Positions 1 through 11,496 of a stretch of DNA of 64,000 bases are shown here, piece by piece. This stretch comes from Chlorocebus sabaeus (lineage: Eukaryota > Chordata > Mammalia > Primates > Cercopithecidae): contig NW_027328081.1 in assembly GCF_047675955.1 (NCBI RefSeq), forward strand, positions 496,001 to 560,000, read 5' to 3'. Each line of letters begins with the position of its first letter. The stretch's first letter is position 1. The translations under genes and the position numbers were made by a program. The notes below the pieces were generated by a model. The model searched no databases, was not told where the DNA came from, and worked only from the letters and a program-made list of their open reading frames with translations.

Positions 1-151
1 CGGAAGATATTTCCTTTTTCACCATAGCCCTCTATGGGCTTCCAAATATCCCTTTGCCAATTCCACAAGAACAGCCTTAGCGAAAGGCTTCTTGAAGGGA
101 AAGATGTAACTCTGTGAGATGAATTAACAGAACACAGAGCAGTTTCTCAGA
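1..151 (-). repeat. Partial leading monomer
   Basis: The window opens inside a monomer, at CGGAAGATATTT (offset 22 in HindIII phase). It is consensus-like, so the array clearly continues to the left of the window. Confidence 0.9.
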
Positions 152-2212
152 AAGCTTCTTTCCAGTTTGAACGGAAGATATTTCCTTTTTCACCATAGCC
201 CTCTATGGGCTTCCAAATATTCCTTTGCCAATTCCCCAAAAACAGCCTTAGCGAAAGGCTTCTTGATAGGAAAGACGTAACTCTGTGAGATGAATTAACA
301 GAACACAGAGCAGTTTCTCAGAAAGCTTCTTTCCAGTTTTGAACGGAAGATATTTCCTTTTTCACCATAGCCCTCTAGGGGTTCCAAATATCCCTTTGCC
401 AATTCCACAAGAACAGCCTTAGCGAAAGGCATCTTGAAGGGAAAGATGTAACTCTGTGAGATGAATTAACAGAACACAGAGCTGTTTCTCAGAAAGCTTC
501 TTTCCAGTTTTGAACGGAAGATATTTCCTTTTTCACCATAGCCCTCTATGGGCTTCTAAATATCCCTTTTCCAATTCCACAAGAACAGCCTTAGCGAAAG
601 GCTTCTGGAAGAGAAAGATGTAACTCTGTCAGATGAATTAACAGAACACAGAGCAGTTTCTCAGAAACCTTCTTTCCAGTTTTGAACGGAAGATATTTCC
701 TTTTTCACCATAGCCCTCTATGGGCTTCCAAATATCCCTTTGCCAATTCCACAAGAACAGCCTTAGCGAAAGACTTCTTGAAGGGAAAGATGTAACTCTG
801 TGAGATAAATTAACAGAACACAAAGCAGTTTCTCAGAAAGCTTCTTTCCAGTTTTGAACGGAAGATATTTCCTTTTTCACCATAGCCCTCTATGGGCTTC
901 CAAATATCCCTTTGCCAATTCCACAAGAACAGCCTTAGCGAAAGGCATCTTGAAGGGAAAGATGTAACTCTGTGAGATGAATTAACAGAACACAGAGCAG
1001 TTTCTCAGAAAGCTTCTTTCCAGTTTTGAACGGAAGATATTCCCTTTTTCACCATTGCCCTCTATGGGCTTCCAAATATCCCTTTGCCAATTCCACAAGA
1101 ACAGCCTTAGCGAAAGGCTTCTTGAAGGGAAAGATGTAACTCTGTGAGATGAATTAACAGAACACAGAGCAGTTTCTCAGAAAGCTTCTTTCCAGTTTTG
1201 AACGGAAGATATTTCCTTTTTCACCATAGCCCTCTATGGGCTTCCAAATATACCTTTGCCAATTCCACATGAACAGCCTTAGCGAAAGGCTTCTTGAAGG
1301 GAAAGGTGTAACTCTGTGAGATGAATTAACAGAACACAGAGCAGTTTCTCAGAAAGCCTCTTTCCAGTTTTGAACGGAAGATATTTCCTTTTTCACCGTA
1401 GCCCTCTATGGGCTTCCAAATATCCCTTTGCCAATTCCACAAGAACAGCCTTAGCGAAAGGCTTCTTGAAGGGAAATATGTAACTCTGTGAGATGAATTA
1501 ACAGAACACAGAGCAGTTTCTCAGAAAGCTTCTTTCCAATTTGAACGGAAGATATTTCCTTTTTCACCATAGCCCTCTATGGGCTTCCAAATATCCCTTT
1601 GCCAATTCCCCAAAAACAGCCTTAGCGAAATGCTTCTTGATAGGAAAGACGTAACTCTGTGAGATGAATTAACAGAACACAGAGCAGTTTCTCAGAAAGC
1701 TTCTTTCCAGTTTTGAAGGGAAGATATTTCCTTTTTCACCATAGCCCTCTATGGGCTTCCAAATATCCCTTTGCCAATTCCACAAGAACAGCCTTAGCGA
1801 AAGGCATCTTGAAGGGGAAGATGTAACTCGGTGAGATGAATTAACAGAACACAGAGCAGTTTCTCAGAAAGCTTCTTTCCAGTTTTGAACGGAAGATATT
1901 TCCTTTTTCACCATAGCCCTCTATGGGCTTCTAAATATCCCTTTTCCAATTCCACAAGAACAGCCTTAGCGAAAGGCTTTTGGAAGGGAAAGATGTAACT
2001 CTGTGAGATGAATTAACAGAACACAGAGCAGTTTCTCAGAAAGCTTCTTTCCAGTTTTGAACGGAAGATATTTCCTTTTTCACCATAGCCCTCTATGGGC
2101 TTCCAAATATCCCTTTGCCAATTCCACAAGAACAGCCTTAGCGAAAGACTTCTTGAAGGGAAAGATGTAACTCTGTGAGATGAATTAACAGAACACAAAG
2201 CAGTTTCTCAGA
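152..2212 (-). repeat. Block A run: A4-A8 then A1-A7
   Basis: Twelve monomers follow the block A order. I define A1 by ACCATTGCC with GATATTCCC; A2 by ATACCTTTG, CACATGAAC and AAAGGTGTAAC; A3 by AAGCCTC and ACCGTAGCC with AAATATG; A4 by loss of a T in CCAGTTTGAACGG, CCCCAAAA and GATAGGAAAGACG; A5 by CTAGGGGTTCC or GGCATCTTG; A6 by TTCTAAAT and TTTTCCAATT; A7 by GAAAGACTTC and CACAAAGCAG; A8 by GGCATCTTG alone. Starts are 152 (A4), 323 (A5), 494 (A6), 666 (A7), 838 (A8), 1,010 (A1), 1,182, 1,354, 1,526, 1,697, 1,869 and 2,041 (A7). The second A5 (1,697) has GAAGGG and the private change CTCGGTGAG. The run stops after A7 and is replaced by block C. It is nearly the same as 4,106-6,166. Confidence 0.85.
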
Positions 2213-3417
2213 AAGCTTCTTTCCAGTTTTGAACGGAAGATATTTCCTTTTTCACCATAGCCCTCTATGGGCTTCGAAATATTCCTTTGCCAATTCCAAA
2301 AGAACAGCCTTATCGAAAGGCTTCTTGAAGGGAAAGATGTAACTCTGTCAGATGAATTAACAGAACAGAGAGCAGTTTCTCAGAAAGATTCTTTCCAGTT
2401 TTGAACGGAAGATATTTCCTTTTTCACCATAGCCCTCTATGGGCTTCCAAATATCAGTTTGCCAATTCCACAAGAACAGCCTTAGCGAAAGGCATCCTGA
2501 AGGGAAAGATGTAACTCTGTGAGATGAATTAACAGAACACAGAGCAGTTTCTCAGAAAGCTTCTTTCCAGTTTTGAGCGGAAGATATTTCCTTTTTCACC
2601 ATAGCCCTCTACGGGCTTCCAAATACCCCTTTGCCAATTCCACAAGAACAGCCTTATCGAAAGGCTTCTTGAAGGGAAAGATGTAACTCTGTGAGATGAA
2701 TTAACAGAACAGAGAGCAGTTTCTCAGAAAGTTTCTTTCCAGTTTTGAACGGAAGATATTTCCTTTTTCACCATAGCCCTCTATGGGCTTCCAAATATTT
2801 CTTTGCCAATTCCACAAGAACAGCGTTAGCGAAAGGCATCTTGAAGGGAAAGATGTAACTCTGTGAGATGAATTAACAGAACACAGAGCAGTTTCTCAGA
2901 AAGCTGCTTTCCAGTTTTTGAACGGAAGATATTTCCTTTTTCACCATAGCCCTCTATGGGCTTCCAAATATCCCTTTGCCAATTCCACAAGAACAGCCTT
3001 AGCGAAAGGCTTCTTGAAGGGAAAGATGTAACTCTGTGAGATGAATTAACAGAACACAAAGCAGTTTCTCAGAAAGCTTCTTTCCAGTTTTGAACGGAAG
3101 ATATTTCCTTTTTCACCATAGCCCTCTATGGGCTTCCAAATATTACTTTGCCAATTCCACAAGAACAGACTTAGTGAAAGGCATCTTGAAGGGAAAGATG
3201 TAACTCTGTGAGATGAATTAACAGAACACAGAGCAGTTTCTCAGAAAGCTTCTTTCCAGTTTTGAACGGAAGATATTTCCTTTTTCAAAATAGCCCTCTA
3301 TGGGCTTCCAAATATCCCTTTGCCAATTCCACAAGAACAGTCTTAGCGAAAGGCTTCTTGAAGGGAAAGATGTAACTCTGTGAGATGAATTAACAGAACA
3401 CAGAGCAGTTTCTCAGA
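2213..3417 (-). repeat. Block C: seven divergent monomers
   Basis: Starts are 2,213, 2,385, 2,557, 2,729, 2,901, 3,074 and 3,246. The first carries GGCTTCGAAAT, CAAAAGAAC, TTATCG, CTGTCAGATG and AACAGAGAG. The second has AAAGATTC and ATCAGTTTG. The third has GAGCGG, a one-off CTACGGGC and TTATCG. The fourth has AAAGTTTC, ATTTCTTTG and AGCGTTAGCG. The fifth has AAGCTGC and is 173 bp because of an extra T in CCAGTTTTTGAAC. The sixth has ATTACTTTG. The seventh has TTCAAAATAGCC, which breaks the pJ-alpha motif. The same head order returns at 7,199, 38,831, 49,308 and 62,376. Confidence 0.8.
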
Positions 3418-3589
3418 AAGCTTCTTTCCAGTTTTGAACGGAAGATATTTCCTTTTTCACCATAGCCCTCTATGGGCTTCCAAATATCCCTTTGCCAAAT
3501 CCACAAGAACAGCCTTAGCGAAAGGCATCTTGAAGGGAAAGATGTAACTCTGTGAGATGAATTAACAGAACACAGAGCAGTTTCTCAGA
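3418..3589 (-). repeat. Single A8-type monomer at the C-to-A join
   Basis: This GGCATCTTG monomer links block C to the next block A. It has the private change CCAAATCCAC. The same kind of monomer precedes A1 at most other entries into block A. Confidence 0.75.
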
Positions 3590-4963
3590 AAGCTTCTTTC
3601 CAGTTTTGAACGGAAGATATTCCCTTTTTCACCATTGCCCTCTATGGGCTTCCAAATATCCCTTTGCCAATTCCACAAGAACAGCCTTAGCGAAACGCTT
3701 CTTGAAGGGAAATATGTAACTCTGTGAGATGAATTAACAGAACACAGAGCAGTTTCTCAGAAAGCTTCTTTCCAGTTTTGAACGGAAGATATTTCCTTTT
3801 TCACCATAGCCCTCTATGGGCTTCCAAATATACCTTTGCCAATTCCACATGAACAGCCTTAGCGAAAGGCTTCTTGAAGGGAAAGGTGTAACTCTGTGAG
3901 ATGAATTAACAGAACACAGAGCAGTTTCTCAGAAAGCCTCTTTCCAGTTTTGAACGGAAGATATTTCCTTTTTCACCGTAGCCCTCTATGGGCTTCCAAA
4001 TATTCCTTTGCCAATTCCACAAGAACAGCCTTAGCGAAAGGCTTCTTGAAGGGAAATATGTAACTCTGTGAGATGAATTAACAGAACACAGAGCAGTTTC
4101 TCAGAAAGCTTCTTTCCAGTTTGAACGGAAGATATTTCCTTTTTCACCATAGCCCTCTATGGGCTTCCAAATATTCCTTTGCCAATTCCCCAAAAACAGC
4201 CTTAGCGAAAGGCTTCTTGATAGGAAAGACGTAACTCTGTGAGATGAATTAACAGAACACAGAGCAGTTTCTCAGAAAGCTTCTTTCCAGTTTTGAACGG
4301 AAGATATTTCCTTTTTCACCATAGCCCTCTAGGGGTTCCAAATATCCCTTTGCCAATTCCACAAGAACAGCCTTAGCGAAAGGCATCTTGAAGGGAAAGA
4401 TGTAACTCTGTGAGATGAATTAACAGAACACAGAGCAGTTTCTCAGAAAGCTTCTTTCCAGTTTTGAACGGAAGATATTTCCTTTTTCACCATAGCCCTC
4501 TATGGGCTTCTAAATATCCCTTTTCCAATTCCACAAGAACAGCCTTAGCGAAAGGCTTCTGGAAGAGAAAGATGTAACTCTGTGAGATGAATTAACAGAA
4601 CACAGAGCAGTTTCTCAGAAAGCTTCTTTCCAGTTTTGAACGGAAGATATTTCCTTTTTCACCATAGCCCTCTATGGGCTTCCAAATATCCCTTTGCCAA
4701 TTCCACAAGAACAGCCTTAGCGAAAGACTTCTTGAAGGGAAAGATGTAACTCTATGAGATGAATTAACAGAACACAAAGCAGTTTCTCAGAAAGCTTCTT
4801 TCCAGTTTTGAACGGAAGATATTTCCTTTTTCACCATAGCCCTCTATGGGCTTCCAAATATCCCTTTGCCAATTCCACAAGAACAGCCTTAGCGAAAGGC
4901 ATCTTGAAGGGAAAGATGTAACTCTGTGAGATGAATTAACAGAACACAGAGCAGTTTCTCAGA
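3590..4963 (-). repeat. Complete block A 8-mer, 1,374 bp
   Basis: All eight types occur in order, with starts at 3,590 (A1), 3,762, 3,934, 4,106, 4,277, 4,448, 4,620 and 4,792 (A8). The length is 8 x 172 minus one base in A4 (CCAGTTTGAACGG) and one in A5 (CTAGGGGTTCC). This is a true multimeric repeat, since the next copy begins directly after it with the same A1 type. Confidence 0.87.
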
Positions 4964-6166
4964 AAGCTTCTTTCCAGTTTTGAACGGAAGATATTCCCTT
5001 TTTCACCATTGCCCTCTATGGGCTTCCAAATATCCCTTTGCCAATTCCACAAGAACAGCCTTAGCGAAACGCTTCTTGAAGGGAAATATGTAACTCTGTG
5101 AGATGAATTAACAGAACACAGAGCAGTTTCTCAGAAAGCTTCTTTCCAGTTTTGAACGGAAGATATTTCCTTTTTCACCATAGCCCTCTATGGGCTTCCA
5201 AATATACCTTTGCCAATTCCACATGAACAGCCTTAGCGAAAGGCTTCTTGAAGGGAAAGGTGTAACTCTGTGAGATGAATTAACAGAACACAGAGCAGTT
5301 TCTCAGAAAGCCTCTTTCCAGTTTTGAACGGAAGATATTTCCTTTTTCACCGTAGCCCTCTATGGGCTTCCAAATATCCCTTTGCCAATTCCACAAGAAC
5401 AGCCTTAGCGAAAGGCTTCTTGAAGGGAAATATGTAACTCTGTGAGATGAATTAACAGAACACATAGCAGTTTCTCAGAAAGCTTCTTTCCAATTTGAGC
5501 GGAAGATATTTCCTTTTTCACCATAGCCCTCTATGGGCTTCCAAATATCCCTTTGCCAATTCCCCAAAAACAGCCTTAGCGAAAGGCTTCTTGATAGGAA
5601 AGACGTAACTCTGTGAGATGAATTAACAGAACACAGAGCAGTTTCTCAGAAAGCTTCTTTCCAGTTTTGAAGGGAAGATATTTCCTTTTTCACCATAGCC
5701 CTCTATGGGCTTCCAAATATCCCTTTGCCAATTCCACAAGAACAGCCTTAGCGAAAGGCATCTTGAAGGGGAAGATGTAACTCGGTGAGATGAATTAACA
5801 GAACACAGAGCAGTTTCTCAGAAAGCTTCTTTCCAGTTTTGAACGGAAGATATTTCCTTTTTCACCATAGCCCTCTATGGGCTTCTAAATATCCCTTTTC
5901 CAATTCCACAAGAACAGCCTTAGCGAAAGGCTTCTGGAAGGGAAAGATGTAACTCTGTGAGATGAATTAACAGAACACAGAGCAGTTTCTCAGAAAGCTT
6001 CTTTCCAGTTTTGAACGGAAGATATTTCCTTTTTCACCATAGCCCTCTATGGGCTTCCAAATATCCCTTTGCCAATTCCACAAGAACAGCCTTAGCGAAA
6101 GACTTCTTGAAGGGAAAGATGTAACTCTGTGAGATGAATTAACAGAACACAAAGCAGTTTCTCAGA
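4964..6166 (-). repeat. Second block A copy, A1-A7
   Basis: This directly follows the complete 8-mer and keeps the order A1-A7 (starts 4,964, 5,136, 5,308, 5,480, 5,651, 5,823 and 5,995). The A4 member reads CCAATTTGAGCGG and the A5 member has GAAGGG plus CTCGGTGAG, exactly as at 1,526-1,868. A8 is replaced by consensus-type monomers. Confidence 0.85.
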
Positions 6167-6348
6167 AAGCTTCTTTCCAGTTTTGAACGGAAGATATTTC
6201 CTTTTTCACCATAGCCCTCTATGGGCTTCCAAATATCCCTTTGCCAATTCCAAAAGAACAGCCTTAGCGAAAGGCTTCTTGAAGGGAAAGATGTAACTCT
6301 GTGAGATGAATTAACAGAACACAGAGCAGTTTCTCAGAAAGCTTCTTT

Positions 6349-6365
6349 CCAGTTTTGAACGGAAG
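6349..6365 (-). other. CENP-B-box position, box absent (example)
   Basis: On the minus strand this site reads CTTCCGTTCAAAACTGG. It lies just beyond the conserved GGAAATATCTTC, where type-B monomers of apes have the CENP-B box NTTCGNNNNANNCGGGN. The essential TTCG and CGGG are not present. The variants here (CCGCTC, CCCTTC, CCATTC, GCGTTC on the minus strand) do not create one either. The few CCCG or CGGG strings in the window (near 2,611, 15,845 and 25,837) lack the partner half. Confidence 0.8.
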
Positions 6366-6369
6366 ATAT

Positions 6370-6386
6370 TTCCTTTTTCACCATAG
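6370..6386 (+). promoter_or_regulatory. pJ-alpha motif (example of one per monomer)
   Basis: TTCCTTTTTCACCATAG is an exact match to the pJ-alpha consensus TTCCTTTTYCACCRTAG described for primate alpha satellite. It recurs at the same phase in most monomers. Monomers with ACCGTAG (for example near 1,395, 5,350 and 10,682) still fit the R position. Monomers reading ACCTTAG, ACCATTG, TTGCTTTTT, TTCGTTTTT or TTCCTATCTC depart from it. The protein that binds it is not firmly established, so a regulatory or structural role is inference. Confidence 0.75.
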
Positions 6387-6399
6387 CCCTCTATGGGCT
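6382..6399. repeat. Overlapping short dyads in each monomer (example)
   Basis: Two mutually exclusive inverted repeats overlap here: CATAG-CCCT-CTATG (6,382-6,395) and AGCCC-TCTAT-GGGCT (6,385-6,399). Both have 5-bp arms and short loops. They recur in nearly every monomer and are broken together in the TAAGGG and TAGGGG variants. They could extrude as small hairpins, but the arms are short and formation in cells is inference. Confidence 0.6.
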
Positions 6400-6432
6400 T
6401 CCAAATATCCCTTTGCCAATTCCACAAGAACA

Positions 6433-6447
6433 GCCTTAGCGAAAGGC
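6433..6447. repeat. Second monomer dyad GCCTT-AGCGA-AAGGC (example)
   Basis: A 5-bp inverted repeat with a 5-base loop holds one of the two monomer CpGs in its loop. It is preserved in consensus-type monomers and disrupted in those reading GAAAGACTT, AAACGC or GCAAAAGATT. Confidence 0.55.
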
Positions 6448-6682
6448 TTCTTGAAGGGAAAGATGTAACTCTGTGAGATGAATTAACAGAACACAGAGCA
6501 GTTTCTCAGAAAGCTTCTTTCAAGTTTTGAACGGAAGATATTTCCTTTTTCACAATAGCCCTCTATGGGCTTCCCAATATCCCTTTGCCAATTCCACAAG
6601 AACAGCCTTAGCGAAAGACGTCTTGAAGGGAAAGATGTAACTCTGTGAGATGAATTAACAGAACACAGAGCAGTTTCTCAGA

Positions 6683-9600
6683 AAGCTTCTTTCCAGTTTT
6701 GAACGGAAGATATTTCCTTTTTCACCTTAGCCCTCTATGGGCTTCCAAATATCCCTTTGCCAATTCCACAAGAACAGCCTTAGCGAAAGGCTTCTTGAAG
6801 GGATAGACGTAACTCTGTGAGGTGAATTAACAGAACACAGAGCAGTTTCTCAGAAAGCTTCTTTCCAGTTTTGAACGGAAGATATTTCCTTTTTCACCAT
6901 AGCCCTCTATGGGCTTCCAAATATCCCTTTGCCAATTCCACAAGAACAGCCTTAGCGAAAGGCTTCTTGAAGGGAAAGACGTAACTCTGTGAGATGAATT
7001 AACAGAACACAGAGCAGTTTCTCAGAAAGCTTCTTTCCAGTTTTGAACGGAAGATATTTCCTTTTTCACCATAGCCCTCTATGGGCTTCCAAATATCCCT
7101 TTGCCAATTCCACAAGAACAGCCTTAGCGAAAGACTTCTTGAAGGGAAAGATGTAACTCTGTGAGATGAATTAACAGAACACAAAGCAGTTTCTCAGAAA
7201 GCTTCTTTCCAGTTTTGAACGGAAGATATTTCCTTTTTCACCATAGCCCTCTAAGGGCTTCGAAATATCCCTTTGCCAATTCCAAAAGAACAGCCTTATC
7301 GAAAGGCTTCTTGAAGGGAAAGATGTAACTCTGTCAGATGAATTAACAGAACAGAGAGCAGTTTCTCAGAAAGATTCTTTCCAGTTTTGAACGGAAGATA
7401 TTTCCTTTTTCACCATAGCCCTCTATGGGCTTCCAAATATTAGTTTGCCAATTCCACAAGAACAGCCTTAGCGAAAGGCATCTTGAAGGGAAAGATGTAA
7501 CTCTGTGAGATGAATTAACAGAACACAGAGCAGTTTCTCAGAAAGCTGCTTTCCAGTTTTGAACGGAAGATATTTCCTTTTTCACCATAGCCCTCTATGG
7601 GCTTCCAAATATCCCTTTGCCAATTCCACAAAAACAGCCTTAGCGAAAGGCTTCTTGAAGGGAAAGATGTAACTCTGTGAGATGAATTAACAGAACACAG
7701 AGCAGTTTCTCAGAAAGCTGCTTTCCAGTTTTGAACGGAAGATATTTCCTTTTTCACCATAGCCCTCTATGAGCTTCCAAATATCCCTTTGCCAATTCCA
7801 CAAGAATAGCCTTAGCGAAAGGCTTCTTGAAGGGAAAGATGTAACTCTGTGAGATGAATTAACAGAACACAGAGCAGTTTCTCAGAAAGCTTCTTTCCAG
7901 TTTTGAACGGAAGATATTTCCTTTTTCACCATAGCCCTCTATGGGCTTCCAAATATCCCTTTGCCAATTCCACAAGAATAGCCTTAGCGAAAGGCTTCTT
8001 GAAGGGAAAGATGTAACTCTGTGAGATGAATTAACAGAACACAGAGCAGTTTCTCAGGAAGCTTCTTTCAAGTTTTGAACGGAAGATATTTCCTTTTTCA
8101 CCATAGCCCTCTATGGGCTTCCAAATATCCCTTTGCCAATTCCACAAGAACAGCCTTAGCGAAAGACGTCTTGAAGGGAAAGATGTAACTCTGTGAGATG
8201 AATTAACAGAACACAGAGCAGTTTCTCAGAAAGCTTCTTTCCAGTTTTGAACGGAAGATATTTCCTTTTTCACCATAGCCCTCTATGGGCTTCCAAATAT
8301 CCCTTTGCCAATTCCACAAGAACAGCCTTAGCGAAAGGCTTCTTGAAGGGATAGACGTAACTCTGTGAGGTGAATTAACAGAACACAGAGCAGTTTCTCA
8401 GAAAGCTTCTTTCCAGTTTTGAACGGAAGATATTTCCTTTTTCACCATAGCCCTCTATGGGCTTCCAAATATCCCTTTGCCAATTCCACAAGAACAGCCT
8501 TAGCGAAAGGCTTCTTGAAGGGAAAGACGTAACTCTGTGAGATGAATTAACAGAACACAGAGCAGTTTCTCAGAAAGCTTCTTTCCAGTTTTGAACGGAA
8601 GATATTTCCTTTTTCACCATAGCCCTCTATGGGCTTCCAAATATCCCTTTGCCAATTCCACAAGAACAGCCTTAGCGAAAGGCTTCTTGAAGGGAAAGAT
8701 GTAACTCTGTGAGATGAATCAACAGAACACAGAGCAGTTTCTCAGAAAGCTTCTTTCCAGTTTTGAACGGAAGATATTTCCTTTTTCACCATAGCCCTCT
8801 AAGGGCTTCCAAATATCCCTTTACCAATTCCACAAGAACAGCCTTAGCGAAAGGCTTCTTGAAGGGAAAGATGTAACTCTGTGAGATGAATTAACAGAAC
8901 ACAGAGCAGTTTCTCTGAAAGCTTCTTTCCAGTTTTGAACGGAAGATATTTCCTTTTTCACCATGGCCCTCTAAGGGCTTCCAAATATCCCTTTGCCAAT
9001 TGCACAAGAACAGCCTTAGCGAAAGACTTCTTGAAGGGAAAGATGTAACTCTGTGAGATGAATTAACAGAACACAGAGCAGTTTCTCAGAAACCTTCTTT
9101 CCATTTTTGAACGGAAGATATTTCCTTTTTCACCATTGCCCTCTATGGGCTTCTAAATATCCCTTTTCCAATTCCACAAGAACAGCCTTAGCGAAAGGCT
9201 TCTTGAAGGGAAAGATGTAACTCTGTGAGATGAATTAACAGAACACAGAGCAGTTTCTCAGAAAGCTTCCTTCCAGTTTTAAACGGAAGATATTTCCTTT
9301 TTCACCATAGCCCTCTAAGGGCTTCCAAATATCCCTTTGCCAATTCCACAAGAACAGCCTTAGCGAAAGGCTTCTTGAAGGAAAAGATGTAACTCTGTGA
9401 GATGAATTAACAGAACACAGAGCAGTTTCTCAGAAAGCTTCTTTGCAGTTTTGAACGGAAGATATTTCCTATCTCACCATAGCCCTCTATGGGCTTCCAA
9501 ATATCCCTTTGCCAATTAAACAAGAACAGCCTTAGCGAAAGGCTTCCTGAAGGGAAAGATGTAACTCTGTGAGATGAATGAACAGAACACAGAGCAGTTT

Positions 9601-11496
9601 CTCAGAAAGCTTCTTTCCAGTTTTGAACGGAAGATATTTCCTTTTTCACCATAGCCCTCTATGGGCTTCCAAATATCAGTTTGCCAATTCCACAAGAACA
9701 GCCTTAGCGAAAGGCTTCTTGAAGGGAAAGATGTAACTCTGTGAGATGAATTAACAGAACACAGAGCAGTTTCTCAGAAAGCTTCTTTCCAGTTTTGAAC
9801 GGAAGATATTTCCTTTTTCACCATAGCCCTCTATGGGCTTCCAAATATCCCTTTGACAATTCCACAAGAACAGCCTTAGCGAAAGGCTTCTTGAAGGGAA
9901 AGATGTAACTCTGTGAGATGAATTAACAGAACACGGAGCAGTTTCTCAGAAAGCTTCTTTCCAGTTTTGAACGGAAGATATTTCCTTTTTCACCATAGCC
10001 CTCTATGGGCTTCCAAATATCCCTTTGCCAATTCCTCAAGAACAGCCTTAGCGAAAGGCTTCTTGAAGGGAAAGATGTAACTCTGTGAGATGAATTAACA
10101 GAACACAGAGCAGTTACTCAGAAAGCTTCTTTCCAGTTTTGAACGGAAGATATTTCCTTTTTCACCATAGCCCTCTATGGGCTTCCAAATATCCCTTTGC
10201 CAATTCCACAAGAACAGCCTTAGCGAAAGGCTTCTTGAAGGGAAAGATGTAACTCTGTGAAATGAATTAACAGAACACAGAGCAGTTTCTCAGAAAGCCT
10301 CTTTCCAGTTTTGAACGGAAGATATTTCCGTTTTCACCATAGCCCTCTATGGGCTTCCAAATATCCCTTTGCCAATTCCACAAGAACAGACTTAGCGAAA
10401 GGCTTCTTGAAGGGAAAGATGTAACTCTGTGAGATTAATTAACAGAACACAGAGCAGTTTCTCAGAAAGTTTCTTTCCAGTTTTGAACGGAAGATATTTC
10501 CTTTTTCACCATAGCCCTCTATGGGCTTCCAAATATCCCTTTGCCAATTCCACAAGAACAGCCTTAGCGAAAGGCTTCTTGAAGGGAAAGGTGTAACTCT
10601 GTGAGATGAATTAACAGAACACAGAGCAGTTTCTCAGAAAGCCTCTTTCCAGTTTTGAACGGAAGATATTTCCTTTTTCACCGTAGCCCTCTATGGGCTT
10701 CCAAATATCCCTTTGCCAATTCCACAAGAACAGCCTTAGCGAAAGGCTTCTTGAAGGGAAAGATGTAACTCTGTGAGATGAATTAACAGAACACAGAGCA
10801 GTTTCTCAGAAAGCTTCTTTCCAGTTTGAACGGAAGATATTTCCTTTTTCACCATAGCCCTCTATGGGCTTCCAAATATCCCTTTGCCAATTCCCCAAGA
10901 ACAGCCTTAGCGAAAGGCTTCTTGATAGGAAAGACGTAACTCTGTGAGATGAATTGACAGAACACAGAGCAGTTTCTCAGAAAGCTTCTTTCCAGTTTTG
11001 TACGGAAGATAATTCCTTTTTCACCATAGCCCTGTATGGGCTTCCAAAGATCACTTTGCCAATTCCACAAGAACAGCCTTAGCGAAAGACTTCATGAAGG
11101 GAAAGATGTAACTCTGTGAGATGAATTAACAGAACAAAGAGCAGTTTCTCAGAAAGCTTCTTTCCAGTTTTGAACGGAAGATATTTCCTTTTTCACCATA
11201 GCCCTCTATGGGCTTCCCAATATCCCTTTGCCAATTCCACAAGAACAGCCTTAGCGAAAGACTTCTTGAAGGGAAAGATGTAACTCTGTGAGATGAATTA
11301 ACAGAACACAAAGCAGTTTCTCAGAAAGTTCTTTCCAGTTTTGAACGGAATTTATTTCGTTTTTCACCATAGCCCTCTATGGTCTTCCAAATATCCTTTT
11401 GCCAATTCCACAAGAACAGCCTTAGAGAAAGGCTTCTTGAAAGGAAAGATGTAACTCTGTGAGATGAATTAACAGAACACAGACCAGTTTCTCAGA
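6683..11496 (-). repeat. 28-monomer unit, copy 1 (4,814 bp)
   Basis: This segment is followed directly by a second copy at a constant offset of 4,814 bp (28 x 172 minus 2). Markers that fix the offset are ACCTTAGCC (6,727 and 11,541), CTTTGCAGTT (9,441 and 14,255) and the AGACCAG end marker (11,481 and 16,295). Within it are two GGATAGACG/GAGGTG monomers (6,683 and 8,231), a block-C head (7,199-7,542), AAGCTGC monomers, an A6-like TTCTAAAT monomer (9,091), the odd TTCCTATCTCACC monomer near 9,434-9,606, and a tail with a 1-bp-short monomer at 10,811, TTTTGTACGG at 10,982 and AATTTATTTCG at 11,326. Confidence 0.9.

Larger units (their letters stand above)
6339..6510 (-). repeat. Representative consensus-like monomer (HindIII phase)
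   Basis: This 172-bp monomer carries no block-specific variant and serves as reference for the window. In order on the + strand it holds AAGCTT (offset 1-6), the position equivalent to the A/B box of other alpha satellites (offset 11-27), the pJ-alpha motif (offset 32-48), overlapping dyads around CATAGCCCTCTATG (44-57), a second dyad GCCTTAGCGAAAGGC (95-109), and the conserved AACTCTGTGAGATGAATTAA stretch (around 130-148). It has 71 G or C of 172 and two CpG sites, in AACGG and TAGCGA. Most monomers in the window differ from it at only a few positions. Confidence 0.93.
6167..6682 (-). repeat. Three consensus-like linker monomers
   Basis: Starts are 6,167, 6,339 and 6,511. The first has CAAAAGAAC. 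The third has CAAGTTTTG, CACAATAGCC (pJ-alpha broken), CTTCCCAAT and GAAAGACGTC. They separate block A from the 28-monomer unit. Confidence 0.8.
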
